Shown here in pieces: positions 40,597-49,173 of a stretch of 64,000 nucleotides of DNA. A program made the translations under genes and the position numbers. Each line of letters begins with the position of its first letter. Position 1 is the first letter of the stretch. The notes beneath the pieces are model-generated. The model did not search any database. It was given only the letters and a program-made list of their open reading frames with translations, and was not told where the DNA came from. This stretch comes from CAYLQA01 sp964385695 (lineage in GTDB: Bacteria; Desulfobacterota; Desulfobulbia; Desulfobulbales; Desulfurivibrionaceae), in NCBI GenBank assembly GCA_964385695.1, contig CAYLQA010000010.1, positions 13,579 through 77,578 on the forward strand, read 5' to 3'.

Positions 40597-42024
40597 ATGA
40601 AGATCCTCATCACCGGCGCCACCGGCTACATTGGCAGGCGGCTTAAAGATTATCTCCTCAAGGAGAGCGACTGCTCCATCCGCCTTTTGGTGCGCAACAA
40701 AAACAAGGTGCGGCCATCGGTGCTCGACAGGGTTGAGGTCGTCGAGGGAGATACCTTTCAAGAAGAGACCTTGGCCCAAGCCTGCAAGGGTGTTGAAGTG
40801 GCCTTTTACCTCATCCATTCCATGGGCGCCAAGGGGGGAGATTTTGCGAGATTGGACCGCAAGAGCGCGAAAAATTTCCGCAGGGCCTGTATCGCGGCCA
40901 AGGTCAAACGCATCGTCTACCTGGGCGGACTGGGGGTAAAAGAAACAGCCAGCAGGCACCTCATGGGTCGAATAGAAACCGGCGAGATCCTTTCGGCAAG
41001 GCCGGGTGCGATCCAGACCATCTGGTTCCGGGCAGGCGTGATCATCGGCTCTGGCTCGGCCAGCTTTGAGATCATCCGCAATCTTGTGCAAAAGCTCCCC
41101 CTCATGACCACCCCGCGCTGGGTCAGCACCCAAACCCTGCCCATTGCCGTGGACGATGTGATCAGCTACCTGGCCTCGGCTATTCGTTTGCCGGAAAGGA
41201 AAAACCTGGTGGTGGATATCGGCAGCCAGGCCATGACCTTTAAAAATATGCTGCTTGAGGCGGCCAAGGCAATGGCTCTCAATCGATTCATCATCCCGGT
41301 GCCGGTGCTCACGCCCCGGCTCTCCTCATACTGGCTGGTCTTCTGTACCCCGGTGCCACTGAAGATGGCTACTGCACTTATCGAGGGACTGAAAAGCCCA
41401 ACCCTGATCCAAAATGATAATGCCTGGCAGTTTTTCCCAAAAATCCAGCCCATCTCTTTTGCAGAGAGTATTGAGCGGGCAATCATGGAGCTTGAACAAA
41501 ATCAGGTCCTAAGCCGCTGGTGCGACAGTTCGGCAGGGGAAGTCTGCGATATAAAAGATCAAACGGATATCGATACCGCCATTCTCCATGACCGACGCAC
41601 CTTTTTCTTCGGGGCCACGCCGCACGAAAAAATCTTTGCCGCTGCCTGCTCGGTGGGCGGAGAACAGGGTTGGTTCAATTTTCATGTGCTTTGGCGCCTG
41701 CGCGGCCTTATGGACAAGTTGCTAGGCGGCTATGGGTTAAGCCGGGGGCGCAGGCAGGCAGGGCAATTGCGCGTGGGCGACGCCCTTGATTTTTGGAAGG
41801 TGGCGGATATCAAGAAGGGCAAGCGCCTATTGCTGCTGGCCCAGATGAAGCTGCCCGGCAAAGCCTGGCTCGAGTTCGACATCAAGAAAGATCATCTGAT
41901 CCAGACGGCGCACTTCTACCCCAAAGGGGTCTGGGGCAGGCTTTACTGGTATGCGGTACTTCCGTTCCACCATCTGGTTTTCAAGGATCTGGGCGAGCAG
42001 ATTGTTGCCCAGGCAAAAAAATAA
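40597..42024 (+). CDS. SDR-family NAD(P)-binding protein with C-terminal DUF2867
   Basis: The 475-residue protein has an atypical short-chain dehydrogenase domain with ILITGATGYIGRRL at the N-terminus, and no classical YxxxK catalytic pair at the usual spot, followed from about residue 320 by a DUF2867 domain (FFFGATPHEKIFAAACSVGG, WRLRGLMDKLLGGYGL, then PFHHLVFKDLGEQI). This pairing is common in bacteria and of unknown function; a lipid or quinone substrate has been suspected from its START-like C-terminal fold. A CBS protein follows 17 bases later. The ribosome site is weak. Confidence 0.87.
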   Translation: MKILITGATGYIGRRLKDYLLKESDCSIRLLVRNKNKVRPSVLDRVEVVEGDTFQEETLAQACKGVEVAFYLIHSMGAKGGDFARLDRKSAKNFRRACIAAKVKRIVYLGGLGVKETASRHLMGRIETGEILSARPGAIQTIWFRAGVIIGSGSASFEIIRNLVQKLPLMTTPRWVSTQTLPIAVDDVISYLASAIRLPERKNLVVDIGSQAMTFKNMLLEAAKAMALNRFIIPVPVLTPRLSSYWLVFCTPVPLKMATALIEGLKSPTLIQNDNAWQFFPKIQPISFAESIERAIMELEQNQVLSRWCDSSAGEVCDIKDQTDIDTAILHDRRTFFFGATPHEKIFAAACSVGGEQGWFNFHVLWRLRGLMDKLLGGYGLSRGRRQAGQLRVGDALDFWKVADIKKGKRLLLLAQMKLPGKAWLEFDIKKDHLIQTAHFYPKGVWGRLYWYAVLPFHHLVFKDLGEQIVAQAKK

Positions 42025-42041
42025 CAAGAGAGGAGGGTCCT

Positions 42042-42491
42042 ATGTCGGTGGGAAAATTTTGTTGTCGCAAGGTGGTTTTGGCGGAAAAAGAAAGCAGTGT
42101 CCTGGAGGTGGCCAAGCTCATGCGCGAGCACCACGTGGGCGACGTGGTCATTGTTGAACGCAGCAGTGGGCAGCCGATACCGGTGGGAATTGTTACTGAC
42201 CGGGATATCGTGGTGGAACTCATTGCCAAGGAAGTTGAGCTGGAATCGGTCTCAGCCGGTGACATCATGAGTCTTGAGCTGCTCACGGCCCAGGAGGAGG
42301 ACAGCCTGTGGGACAGCCTCAAGAGCATGCGCAACAAGGGAGTGCACCGTATCGTGGTGGTGAACGCCAACAACGGCCTTGAGGGAATACTCTCGGTGGA
42401 TGATGTCTTGGAGCTGCTGGCCGACGAGATGGCCTTGCTCGCCAAAGTGGCCTTTCGCAGCAGTGAAAAAGAAGGGCAAACCAGGGCCTGA
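42042..42491 (+). CDS. CBS-domain pair protein
   Basis: This 149-residue cytosolic protein consists of two CBS motifs (VLEVAKLMREHHVGDVVIVE and DSLWDSLKSMRNKGVHRIVV), which in this family bind adenine nucleotides and report energy state. There is no attached catalytic domain. AGGAGGG lies five bases before the ATG. It follows the SDR/DUF2867 gene by 17 bases, so the two are probably co-transcribed. Confidence 0.92.
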   Translation: MSVGKFCCRKVVLAEKESSVLEVAKLMREHHVGDVVIVERSSGQPIPVGIVTDRDIVVELIAKEVELESVSAGDIMSLELLTAQEEDSLWDSLKSMRNKGVHRIVVVNANNGLEGILSVDDVLELLADEMALLAKVAFRSSEKEGQTRA

Positions 42492-42626
42492 TGAACAATC
42501 ACCTGTGCGGAAAAATCAATGGGAGCTCCACATTTCGCAGCAGATTGAGCTTGTTTCCCCCCTTGGCTGGATATACAATTTATTATGTCTTTTTGAATAA
42601 TTAATCGGTATTTCAGGGGCGGATTT

Positions 42627-43733
42627 ATGATCATCGGTGTTCCCAAGGAGATCAAGGAAAAGGAATTTCGCGTAGGGCTGGTTCCGGCCGGGGCCAAGGC
42701 CTTCTCTAGCGCAGGTCATACCGTGTTGGTGGAGCTGGGGGCCGGAGTTGGCAGCGGCATTACGGACAATGAGTATATTGAGGCCGGAGCGGTTGTCATC
42801 GATTCAGCCGATGAGATCTGGGCCAAGGCAGAGATGATCATCAAGGTCAAGGAACCGCTCGCCCCGGAATACCCACGAATGCGGGAAGGGCAGATCATAT
42901 ACACCTACCTCCACCTTGCGCCGGTGCCGGATTTGACCCGCGAAATGCTTGAGAGAAAAGTCATCGGTGTGGCCTATGAAACGGTGCAGCTCGATGACGG
43001 CTCCCTGCCGCTGCTTGCGCCCATGAGTGAGGTGGCAGGCAGGATGGCCGTGCAGGAGGGTGCCCGCTTTTTAGAAAAAGAAGAGGGCGGCCGTGGCGTG
43101 CTCTTGGGCGGTGTGCCCGGTGTAGCCCATGGACATGTGACCATCCTCGGCTCGGGCACCGTTGGAACCAACGCCGCCCAGATCGCAGTGGGCATGGGGG
43201 CTACGGTCACTATTTTGGGCCGCAACCTCAAACGCCTGGCTGAACTCGACGCAGAGTTCGCAGGCCGGATCACCACCCTGGCTTCAAACCAACATAATAT
43301 CGAAGAGGAACTCAAAAAGGCCGATCTGGTGGTGGGAGCGGTCCTGGTTCCGGGGGGCAACGCGCCGAAGCTTATCAGCAGAGAAATGCTCTCGCTCATG
43401 CAGCCGGGGGCGGTCATCGTGGATGTGGCCATTGATCAGGGCGGTTGTGTGGAAACCGCAAAACCCACCTATCACTCCGACCCGATCTTTATTGTGGATA
43501 ACATCGTCCATTACTGCGTGGCCAATATGCCGGGGGCGGTCCCGCGCACCTCCACCTTTGCTTTGACCAACGCTACCCTGCCGTACGGCTTGACCATTGC
43601 CAACAAGGGTATTGAACAGGCTGCAAAGGATGATGCGGCACTCCGGCGCGGCATCAATGTTTATAAAGGGAGCCTTATTAACAGGGAGGTGGCCGAGTCC
43701 CAAGGGAGGGAGTGGGTGGCGCTCGAACTATAG
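42627..43733 (+). CDS. ald: alanine dehydrogenase
   Basis: The 368-residue enzyme converts alanine to pyruvate and ammonia with NAD, or the reverse. It starts with IGVPKEIKEKEFRVGLVP, has the substrate-binding KVKEPL, the nucleotide fold VTILGSGTVGTNAA, and the C-terminal NNxxP-type region PYGLTIANKGIEQA. Length is usual for the family. AGGGGCGG precedes the ATG. It is followed by a convergent MFS gene. There is no Lrp-like regulator adjacent. Confidence 0.95.
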   Translation: MIIGVPKEIKEKEFRVGLVPAGAKAFSSAGHTVLVELGAGVGSGITDNEYIEAGAVVIDSADEIWAKAEMIIKVKEPLAPEYPRMREGQIIYTYLHLAPVPDLTREMLERKVIGVAYETVQLDDGSLPLLAPMSEVAGRMAVQEGARFLEKEEGGRGVLLGGVPGVAHGHVTILGSGTVGTNAAQIAVGMGATVTILGRNLKRLAELDAEFAGRITTLASNQHNIEEELKKADLVVGAVLVPGGNAPKLISREMLSLMQPGAVIVDVAIDQGGCVETAKPTYHSDPIFIVDNIVHYCVANMPGAVPRTSTFALTNATLPYGLTIANKGIEQAAKDDAALRRGINVYKGSLINREVAESQGREWVALEL

Positions 43734-43836
43734 GTGTGGGTTTATTTTCTTCTCCTCCCTCCAAACACACCAATCACGCAAAAAATATACCCGTGTTGCC
43801 TTTTCGCCCAAGGGCAAAGACGTGCATCCCACTAGC

Positions 43837-44991
43837 CTATGCTTCCTTAGGGGAAGTAGAGGGAAAATCCGGAATCCGTTGTGTGGCAATAAGGGAAATG
43901 AGACTCATCACCGCACCGGCCACAAAGGGGATGCGGTAATCGATCATCCAGGCGATACCACCCAGAACGGGTAGGACCACGGCTGCGATGTGGTTGATGG
44001 TAAAACCCACGGCCATGCTGGGTGCGATATCCTGTGGGTCGCCCACCTTTTGAAAATAGGTGCTGATGGCAATGGCAAAGTTAAAAAGAATGTGATCGAG
44101 GATGTACATAATCACAACCACGATCTTTGAGCCGGTAAAGGCATAGGTAAGAAAGACCAAAATCAGGCCTGTATACTCCACACTGAGCACCCTGCGCTCA
44201 CCAAAGCGGACAATGGCCTTGCCGATGAGCGGGCTCAAAAAATAATTGACCACATTGTTGACCACAAAGAGAATGGCCACCTCCTGCATGGAAAACTCAA
44301 AGACCTTCACCAGCAAAAAGACGGAAAAGGCGATGAATATCTGCCTGCGCGCTCCTGCCATAAAGGTAAGAAAATAGTACAGCGCGTAGCGGCGGCGAAA
44401 GATCATCTTTTTGTGCTGGGGCACCAGGTTCTTGTGGGTCGGGTCCTGGCACAGCGCCCAAAGCCCTGCCACGATGACCACACTGCCCATGGTCAGATAG
44501 ATAGTCTTATAGGCAAAGGCCTGCCCCAACAAAAAAATGAGCAACCCGGCCCCGATGCTGGACACGGCGGCAAGGCTTCTCAACCTGCCAAAGACCAGGG
44601 GCGAGGTGTTATTGTCAAAATACTGCAGGGTCAGGGACTGGTTGGTGGTCTCAAAATAATGGAAGCCAAAACTCATGATGGTGGTGGTTACGATGAGTCC
44701 CATATAGCTGGGGAAAAAACCTGCTATTGCCGTACCCAACCCCAGGAGAATAATGGAGAGAGCGGAGAGGCGATGCTCCCTGATGACGAGCATGACATAG
44801 ACTGCCAAGAGGGCGAGAAAGCCGGGGATCTCGCGCACGGACTGGATCATGCCCACATGCTTTCCTTCAAGCCCTGCCATCTCCACGGCAAAGTTGTTAA
44901 AGAGGATCATCCAGGTCTGCAGACCCATGACCGAGGCAATGGTCAAAACCAGCAGAAAGCGGAACATGGGTTTTTGTTCAGAGTTGATCAT
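43837..44991 (-). CDS. MFS transporter
   Basis: The 384-residue protein has about twelve hydrophobic helices in two sets of six with a basic loop in the middle (QHKKMIFRRRYAL near residue 195). It begins with MINSEQKPMFRFLLVLTIASVMG. The substrate is unknown. It is convergent with ald and has no close neighbour on its own strand, the next being a small membrane protein 64 bases upstream. Confidence 0.88.
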   Translation of the reverse strand: MINSEQKPMFRFLLVLTIASVMGLQTWMILFNNFAVEMAGLEGKHVGMIQSVREIPGFLALLAVYVMLVIREHRLSALSIILLGLGTAIAGFFPSYMGLIVTTTIMSFGFHYFETTNQSLTLQYFDNNTSPLVFGRLRSLAAVSSIGAGLLIFLLGQAFAYKTIYLTMGSVVIVAGLWALCQDPTHKNLVPQHKKMIFRRRYALYYFLTFMAGARRQIFIAFSVFLLVKVFEFSMQEVAILFVVNNVVNYFLSPLIGKAIVRFGERRVLSVEYTGLILVFLTYAFTGSKIVVVIMYILDHILFNFAIAISTYFQKVGDPQDIAPSMAVGFTINHIAAVVLPVLGGIAWMIDYRIPFVAGAVMSLISLIATQRIPDFPSTSPKEA

Positions 44992-45055
44992 GGGAAATGA
45001 CGCAAGAGGGAAAAAGTGGACAGAAAAAATATGGAACCAAGCACGTTAGGGGTGC

Positions 45056-45517
45056 TCACTTCACATCAGTACTGGGCAAAACCGCTTTATAAATCTCCAC
45101 TTCATTTATCTTCTCAATGGCATTCAGGGCCTCAATCTGGGTGACAGCCTTGTCAATCACCTCATCATAGAGGTCTAAAATCTCCTGATCAAAACTCTCT
45201 GTGTCTTCTGCCTCTTCTTTAAAAAGCAGCATCTGGTTGAGAAAATTATTCAGGATGTGGTTACTGGCTATCATCATGGATTTATAAATTGCTATTTTTC
45301 CATTTTCAACATTGATCTTATGCTGAGCCCTGACATGGTCAGCAACGACAAAGGCTAGGGCTATAAAAATGGGAATGATGAATTCATCCACTTCAAATTT
45401 TTCCCCCCTATGCAAAAGTTCAATCAGTGCCTCAAAGAGATCAAGGTCCAGCAGAACAGTGATACAATAGAACAGGCCGGCAATCAATAAGCCAACTTTG
45501 GTAAGAGTTATCTTCAT
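45056..45517 (-). CDS. small membrane protein with DHp-like helix
   Basis: The 153-residue protein has membrane segments at about residues 7-25 and 44-62 and a long cytosolic helical part. The stretch SNHILNNFLNQMLLFK looks like the dimerisation and H-box helix of HisKA_2-type kinases (HxxxNN), but no ATPase domain follows. The C-terminal acidic helix (ESFDQEILDLYDEVIDKAVTQ is split here at 20 residues: FDQEILDLYDEVIDKAVTQI) completes it. Function unknown; it might be a docking partner for phosphotransfer or a mere remnant. Confidence 0.65.
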   Translation of the reverse strand: MKITLTKVGLLIAGLFYCITVLLDLDLFEALIELLHRGEKFEVDEFIIPIFIALAFVVADHVRAQHKINVENGKIAIYKSMMIASNHILNNFLNQMLLFKEEAEDTESFDQEILDLYDEVIDKAVTQIEALNAIEKINEVEIYKAVLPSTDVK

Positions 45518-45590
45518 GGAGTCACCATAAATAAAACATTAACGAGAAGAATGTTCAGTGTAGCATGGAGAGATATTGGAGAATAAACAA

Positions 45591-46907
45591 TTAATGCTCT
45601 GGGCTTGCCTGAAGCAGAAAAAGAACCCCTTCAATCCACTCCTGCTGCTCTTTGCGGATATTGCTTTCCTTCCTTGCAAGAATGGTAAAGCCATGGGCCA
45701 GGGCAAGCTGCTCAATATAGGCGGGATTATGGGCGTAGCGGCCGGAGTTGCGCAGGACAAAATCTCCCGCCCCCTCGCTCTCCTTCATCCGCTCCACGGA
45801 AAAAACAAAGCTGGCAGAAGGCGCGGCATTTTCACGCACCGCCTGAAAAACGGCCTCCATTTTCCCCAGGTAGACAAAGACATCTGCGGCCACAAAGAGG
45901 TCGTACTGATTCTTCCCGTTTTTCAAAAAAGAGGTGATATCCTCCTTGGCCACGGTCTCATACACCCCCTTTTCTTCGGCCTTGGCCAGCATCTTGCCGG
46001 AAAGATCGATCCCTGTAAAATGCTGCACCCGAGATTGAAAAACCTCGCCGGAGAGCCCGGTGCCGCAGCCAAGATCAATGCCTCGCTTGAATGTTACCTC
46101 GCCCCCAAGCTCCTCATCCACCATATCCTTAAGCAGGGTAGGGGTTTTGTACTCCAGCTTCTCTTGCAGGTGGGTGTCGAAGTTATGGGCGTATTTGTCA
46201 AAGGTCTCTTCCACATACTGGGCCGGAGCCGTATCCGTTGCCTTGCCCTCAAGGGCGGCCAGCATGTGTTTAGCAGAAGGATGGCCCGGCTCAAGGAGCA
46301 AGACTCTTTTGTAGGTCTCGGCCGCCTTGTCTTTCTGACCCAGAATATTATAGACCCCGGCCAGGTTGTAGAGGGTGCCGCTGTCATCGGGCGCAAGCTG
46401 CACTGATTGCTCAAAACTCCGGCGCGCCTTATCATGCTCGTTCATGGCCGAATAGACCACCCCAAGATTGTTCAGAGCCATGGGGTAATTGGGTGCCAAT
46501 TGGGTTGCCTTTTCAAGGCAACTCAAAGCCTCGGCCGTGTTGCCCTGCTGGTGCAAAACCTTGCCCAGGTTATTCAAAGCCATGGGGTTATCCGGGCTTA
46601 AGGCCAGAGCCTGACGGTAGGAGGCCGTAGCCTTGGCCACATCCCCCTTTTCTTCAAAGACCGCCCCCAGATTGATATGGTTGTTGGGGTTGTCCGGATC
46701 TTTTTCCAAGACCTTACTCAAGCACTCCTCTGCCTCAGGCAACCTGCCAAGATCTTTATAGAGAAGACCGAGGTTGCCCAGAATATTGGCATTATCCGGC
46801 AGCTCAGCCAAGATCTGGTTATACAACGCCTCCGCCTCGGCCAAGTTACCGGTCTGATGATGTTGGATCGCTTGGGAAAAAAGGTTTTGCAGGTCGCTGC
46901 CAGCCAT
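45591..46907 (-). CDS. TPR-repeat protein with C-terminal SAM methyltransferase domain
   Basis: The 438-residue protein has about six tetratricopeptide repeats in residues 1-220 (for example AEALYNQILAELPDNANILG and the AEECLSKVLEKDPDNPNNHI unit), then a class I methyltransferase domain from about 225 with the SAM motif GIDLGCGTGLSGEVF and the acidic FTGIDLSGKML. The order of TPR followed by methyltransferase suggests modification of a protein or complex bound by the TPR part. Two more methyltransferase genes lie 0.8 and 1.5 kb upstream on the same strand. Confidence 0.9.
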   Translation of the reverse strand: MAGSDLQNLFSQAIQHHQTGNLAEAEALYNQILAELPDNANILGNLGLLYKDLGRLPEAEECLSKVLEKDPDNPNNHINLGAVFEEKGDVAKATASYRQALALSPDNPMALNNLGKVLHQQGNTAEALSCLEKATQLAPNYPMALNNLGVVYSAMNEHDKARRSFEQSVQLAPDDSGTLYNLAGVYNILGQKDKAAETYKRVLLLEPGHPSAKHMLAALEGKATDTAPAQYVEETFDKYAHNFDTHLQEKLEYKTPTLLKDMVDEELGGEVTFKRGIDLGCGTGLSGEVFQSRVQHFTGIDLSGKMLAKAEEKGVYETVAKEDITSFLKNGKNQYDLFVAADVFVYLGKMEAVFQAVRENAAPSASFVFSVERMKESEGAGDFVLRNSGRYAHNPAYIEQLALAHGFTILARKESNIRKEQQEWIEGVLFLLQASPEH

Positions 46908-47021
46908 TATTGCGTCTCGTTTGGAATATTTTTGCGTAAAAGAGAGTAGTTATTCACCAACTGGGCTGGATGTGCAATGAAAAAGGGGCATGAGTGTAGT
47001 GGGTTGGTTATTCTTCCCCAT

Positions 47022-47050
47022 GCTGCTCGGCTGCGTGACAATGGGAATCT
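47022..47050 (+). repeat. degenerate dispersed repeat, copy B
   Basis: This matches 36622-36650 at 25 of 29 bases. It lies in the 162-bp gap between the TPR-methyltransferase gene and a membrane protein gene. Confidence 0.5.
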
Positions 47051-47069
47051 AAAAACGGAAAAGGAAACG

Positions 47070-47657
47070 TCATTGAATATCTGAAAAATCCCGCCTGACC
47101 TTTTCAATATGCTCCCGGTAGCCTGCAGCGTCGCCATACTCAAAAAATCTTCCGTAGCGACTGTGGAAACCGCTCACGCGCCTTGCGTGTTTGATCGGGC
47201 ACCAATACTGCTCGGTCCGGGCCGCCACCTCTCGCATATAGCCAATGAGGCCATTGAAGTAGCCACAGTAGAAACAGTTCAGCTTTTCAATGACATTGAG
47301 ATAGCTTAAGGAGTGCCGATCTATGATGACATATTTCCCCCGCTTGACCTTAGGAATGCCATAAATGGGAAAACAGATGACCTGGTAGACTGTGACCACC
47401 AAATCCATAGTCAGGGCGGGCAGCAGACAGAGCCAGATAATAGGTACGGTGAGAATATTTAAAAATGCGGCATCCTTGAGATAGCGGGAAAGCCGCTTGA
47501 CGAAAATTCTGTGCTGCTTTTTTATCTCCCGCTCAAAACGGACCTTTTTACCCCGAATCTTATAAAAGAACTCCGCCTCTTTTTTTTCAACCTCCTCGGC
47601 AAGCTCCTCCTCAAGGCGCTTGATTCCGTCAATGAGCTCCTGAATCTTATTTTCCAT
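47070..47657 (-). CDS. conserved membrane protein with coiled-coil N-terminus
   Basis: The 195-residue protein begins with a charged coiled coil (LIDGIKRLEEELAEEVEKKE, residues 8-27), has two hydrophobic segments at about 64-85 and 85-105, and a C-terminal part with conserved-looking cysteines (KLNCFYCGYFNGL, YWCPIKHARRVSG). Proteins with this C-terminal pattern are common conserved hypotheticals in proteobacteria; function unknown. It lies between the TPR-methyltransferase and two methyltransferase genes on the same strand, with 30 bases to the latter. Confidence 0.8.
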   Translation of the reverse strand: MENKIQELIDGIKRLEEELAEEVEKKEAEFFYKIRGKKVRFEREIKKQHRIFVKRLSRYLKDAAFLNILTVPIIWLCLLPALTMDLVVTVYQVICFPIYGIPKVKRGKYVIIDRHSLSYLNVIEKLNCFYCGYFNGLIGYMREVAARTEQYWCPIKHARRVSGFHSRYGRFFEYGDAAGYREHIEKVRRDFSDIQ

Positions 47658-47687
47658 GCACTTTTCCTTCCCCTCTTTCCTGGAGCT

Positions 47688-48374
47688 CTAATTTTCTTTT
47701 CTGCCGCTCATGATGGCAAAATTCAAATATTGGTAATGGCAGCCGATCTCCACAAACCCAGCCTGTTTCATCCACAATAAATGATCCGCCAGGGAGACGG
47801 GGTGGTCTTTTTCTTTGTGTTTGGCATACCACATTGCATCATCCTCACCCTGGCTCTTCATAAAATCCCGCCAGAGTTGATAATGTTTGGCGCTTAACGA
47901 GGTCGAAACATCAACAGTGATCTCCCGGGCCAAGAACAGGCCGCCGGGATTCAAGGCAGCGTGGACCTTGTCATAAATCTTCTCCTTTTCCGGCCCGGTA
48001 AGATGTTGCAGACTCAGGCTGGCCAGGATCAGGTCGTAGCCAGTGCCAAAGGGATCGCTCTGAAAATCCCCTTGGCAGACGGTCAACCGCTCGCCATCCT
48101 CTGCCAGACGCTCCTCGCAGGCGGTAAGCATTTCCTGGGTAAGATCAAAGGCTGCGACCTGAGCATTGCTGAATTTTTCAAGGAGCAGCTCGGTCAACAC
48201 CCCTGGGCCGCAGCCAAGATCCAGGGCGGAAAACGGCTCATCCTCACCATAGGGGATCAAATCCAGCAGCAAGCTGTTTTGCTCTTTATATTGCGGGACC
48301 AAACGGCCCATGAGTTGCTCATACTCAGACGCCTGTTCGGCAAAATGTTCCTGCACCTTACCTGCTTTCATCAT
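47688..48374 (-). CDS. class I SAM-dependent methyltransferase
   Basis: The product of about 228 residues has the SAM-binding ALDLGCGPGVLTELL and the acidic AAFDLTQEML, then LILASLSLQHL and NPGGLFLAREI. It resembles the CmoA/Tam-like small-molecule group. I start at the ATG 48374, which follows GGAG by nine bases and overlaps the end of the upstream methyltransferase gene by 17 bases. The two proteins have the same fold order and look like a duplicated pair. Confidence 0.87.
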   Translation of the reverse strand: MMKAGKVQEHFAEQASEYEQLMGRLVPQYKEQNSLLLDLIPYGEDEPFSALDLGCGPGVLTELLLEKFSNAQVAAFDLTQEMLTACEERLAEDGERLTVCQGDFQSDPFGTGYDLILASLSLQHLTGPEKEKIYDKVHAALNPGGLFLAREITVDVSTSLSAKHYQLWRDFMKSQGEDDAMWYAKHKEKDHPVSLADHLLWMKQAGFVEIGCHYQYLNFAIMSGRKEN

Positions 48375-49053
48375 CTCGTTTTTCTCCGCTGTAGACCGCA
48401 AAGCTGTACTGTTTATACCAGCAGTTCACGTTTTGAAATCCGCTCTTTTTCAATCCTTTGAGCTGAAATTCCAGGGTGGCCATTTTATCGTCCTGCATGC
48501 GCTCAAGGGCAGCGGCAAGCTCATCTTCGGTCACCCCGTGCTCCCGCACCTGCCTGAGCCACATCTCCTGGTAGGTCATGTCGATCACCGGGGTCGCACC
48601 GAGCACCTGATCGGCATTGATGAACAGGCCGCCTGGGTTGAGGCTGTCGTAAACATTTTGAAAAAGATTCAGCTTGGCCTCTTGGGTCAAATGATGGATG
48701 GAAAGGGCTGAAACCACCAGGTCAAAGGAGCCGTCAAAAGAATCAACCTCTTCGTAATCATCCTGAAGATAGGTGAAGCTGTTGTGATAGGCAGAGAGGC
48801 GCTCTTTGGCCTGCTCCAGCATGCGGCCGGAAACATCGATCAGGGTAAAGGAGGCTACGGGAAAGGATTTTACCAGCATCTCACTGAGTAGGCCGGTGCC
48901 CGCCCCCAGATCGAGAACATTGAGCATCCTGTCCTTGGCAAAGGGCAAAATCTCCAGAACCGCCCCGTAAAATCCGTCAAAGTTGGGGATGAGCCTGCGT
49001 CGGGAGAGATCGTAGAGGGAGGCGTATTTATCAAATGATTCCTGCACGGTCAT
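48358..49053 (-). CDS. class I SAM-dependent methyltransferase, paralogue of the next
   Basis: The 231-residue protein has VLDLGAGTGLLSEML, TLIDVSGRML and LVVSALSIHHL, then NPGGLFINADQ. Its layout closely parallels the following gene, with which it overlaps, so the pair probably arose by duplication and is co-translated. Substrate unknown; the domain type fits small-molecule or ubiquinone/menaquinone-like methylation, but neighbouring genes do not settle this. Confidence 0.88.
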   Translation of the reverse strand: MTVQESFDKYASLYDLSRRRLIPNFDGFYGAVLEILPFAKDRMLNVLDLGAGTGLLSEMLVKSFPVASFTLIDVSGRMLEQAKERLSAYHNSFTYLQDDYEEVDSFDGSFDLVVSALSIHHLTQEAKLNLFQNVYDSLNPGGLFINADQVLGATPVIDMTYQEMWLRQVREHGVTEDELAAALERMQDDKMATLEFQLKGLKKSGFQNVNCWYKQYSFAVYSGEKRDDESR

Positions 49054-49151
49054 GCTGGCTACCTCGTGGCTGGCAGTAAAACGCCGGAGAAATTCCAGCG
49101 TTATTCATGCTTTACCTTTGAGTGTATACAGCCGCCGCCCAGAACTAAAGG

Positions 49152-49172
49152 AGAAAAACCCTCACCGGGTTT
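49152..49172 (-). terminator. rho-independent terminator of the multicopper oxidase operon
   Basis: On the minus strand AAACCC, GGTGA, GGGTTT is followed by TTCTC. It starts one base after the oxidase stop codon. Confidence 0.6.
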
Positions 49173-49173
49173 A

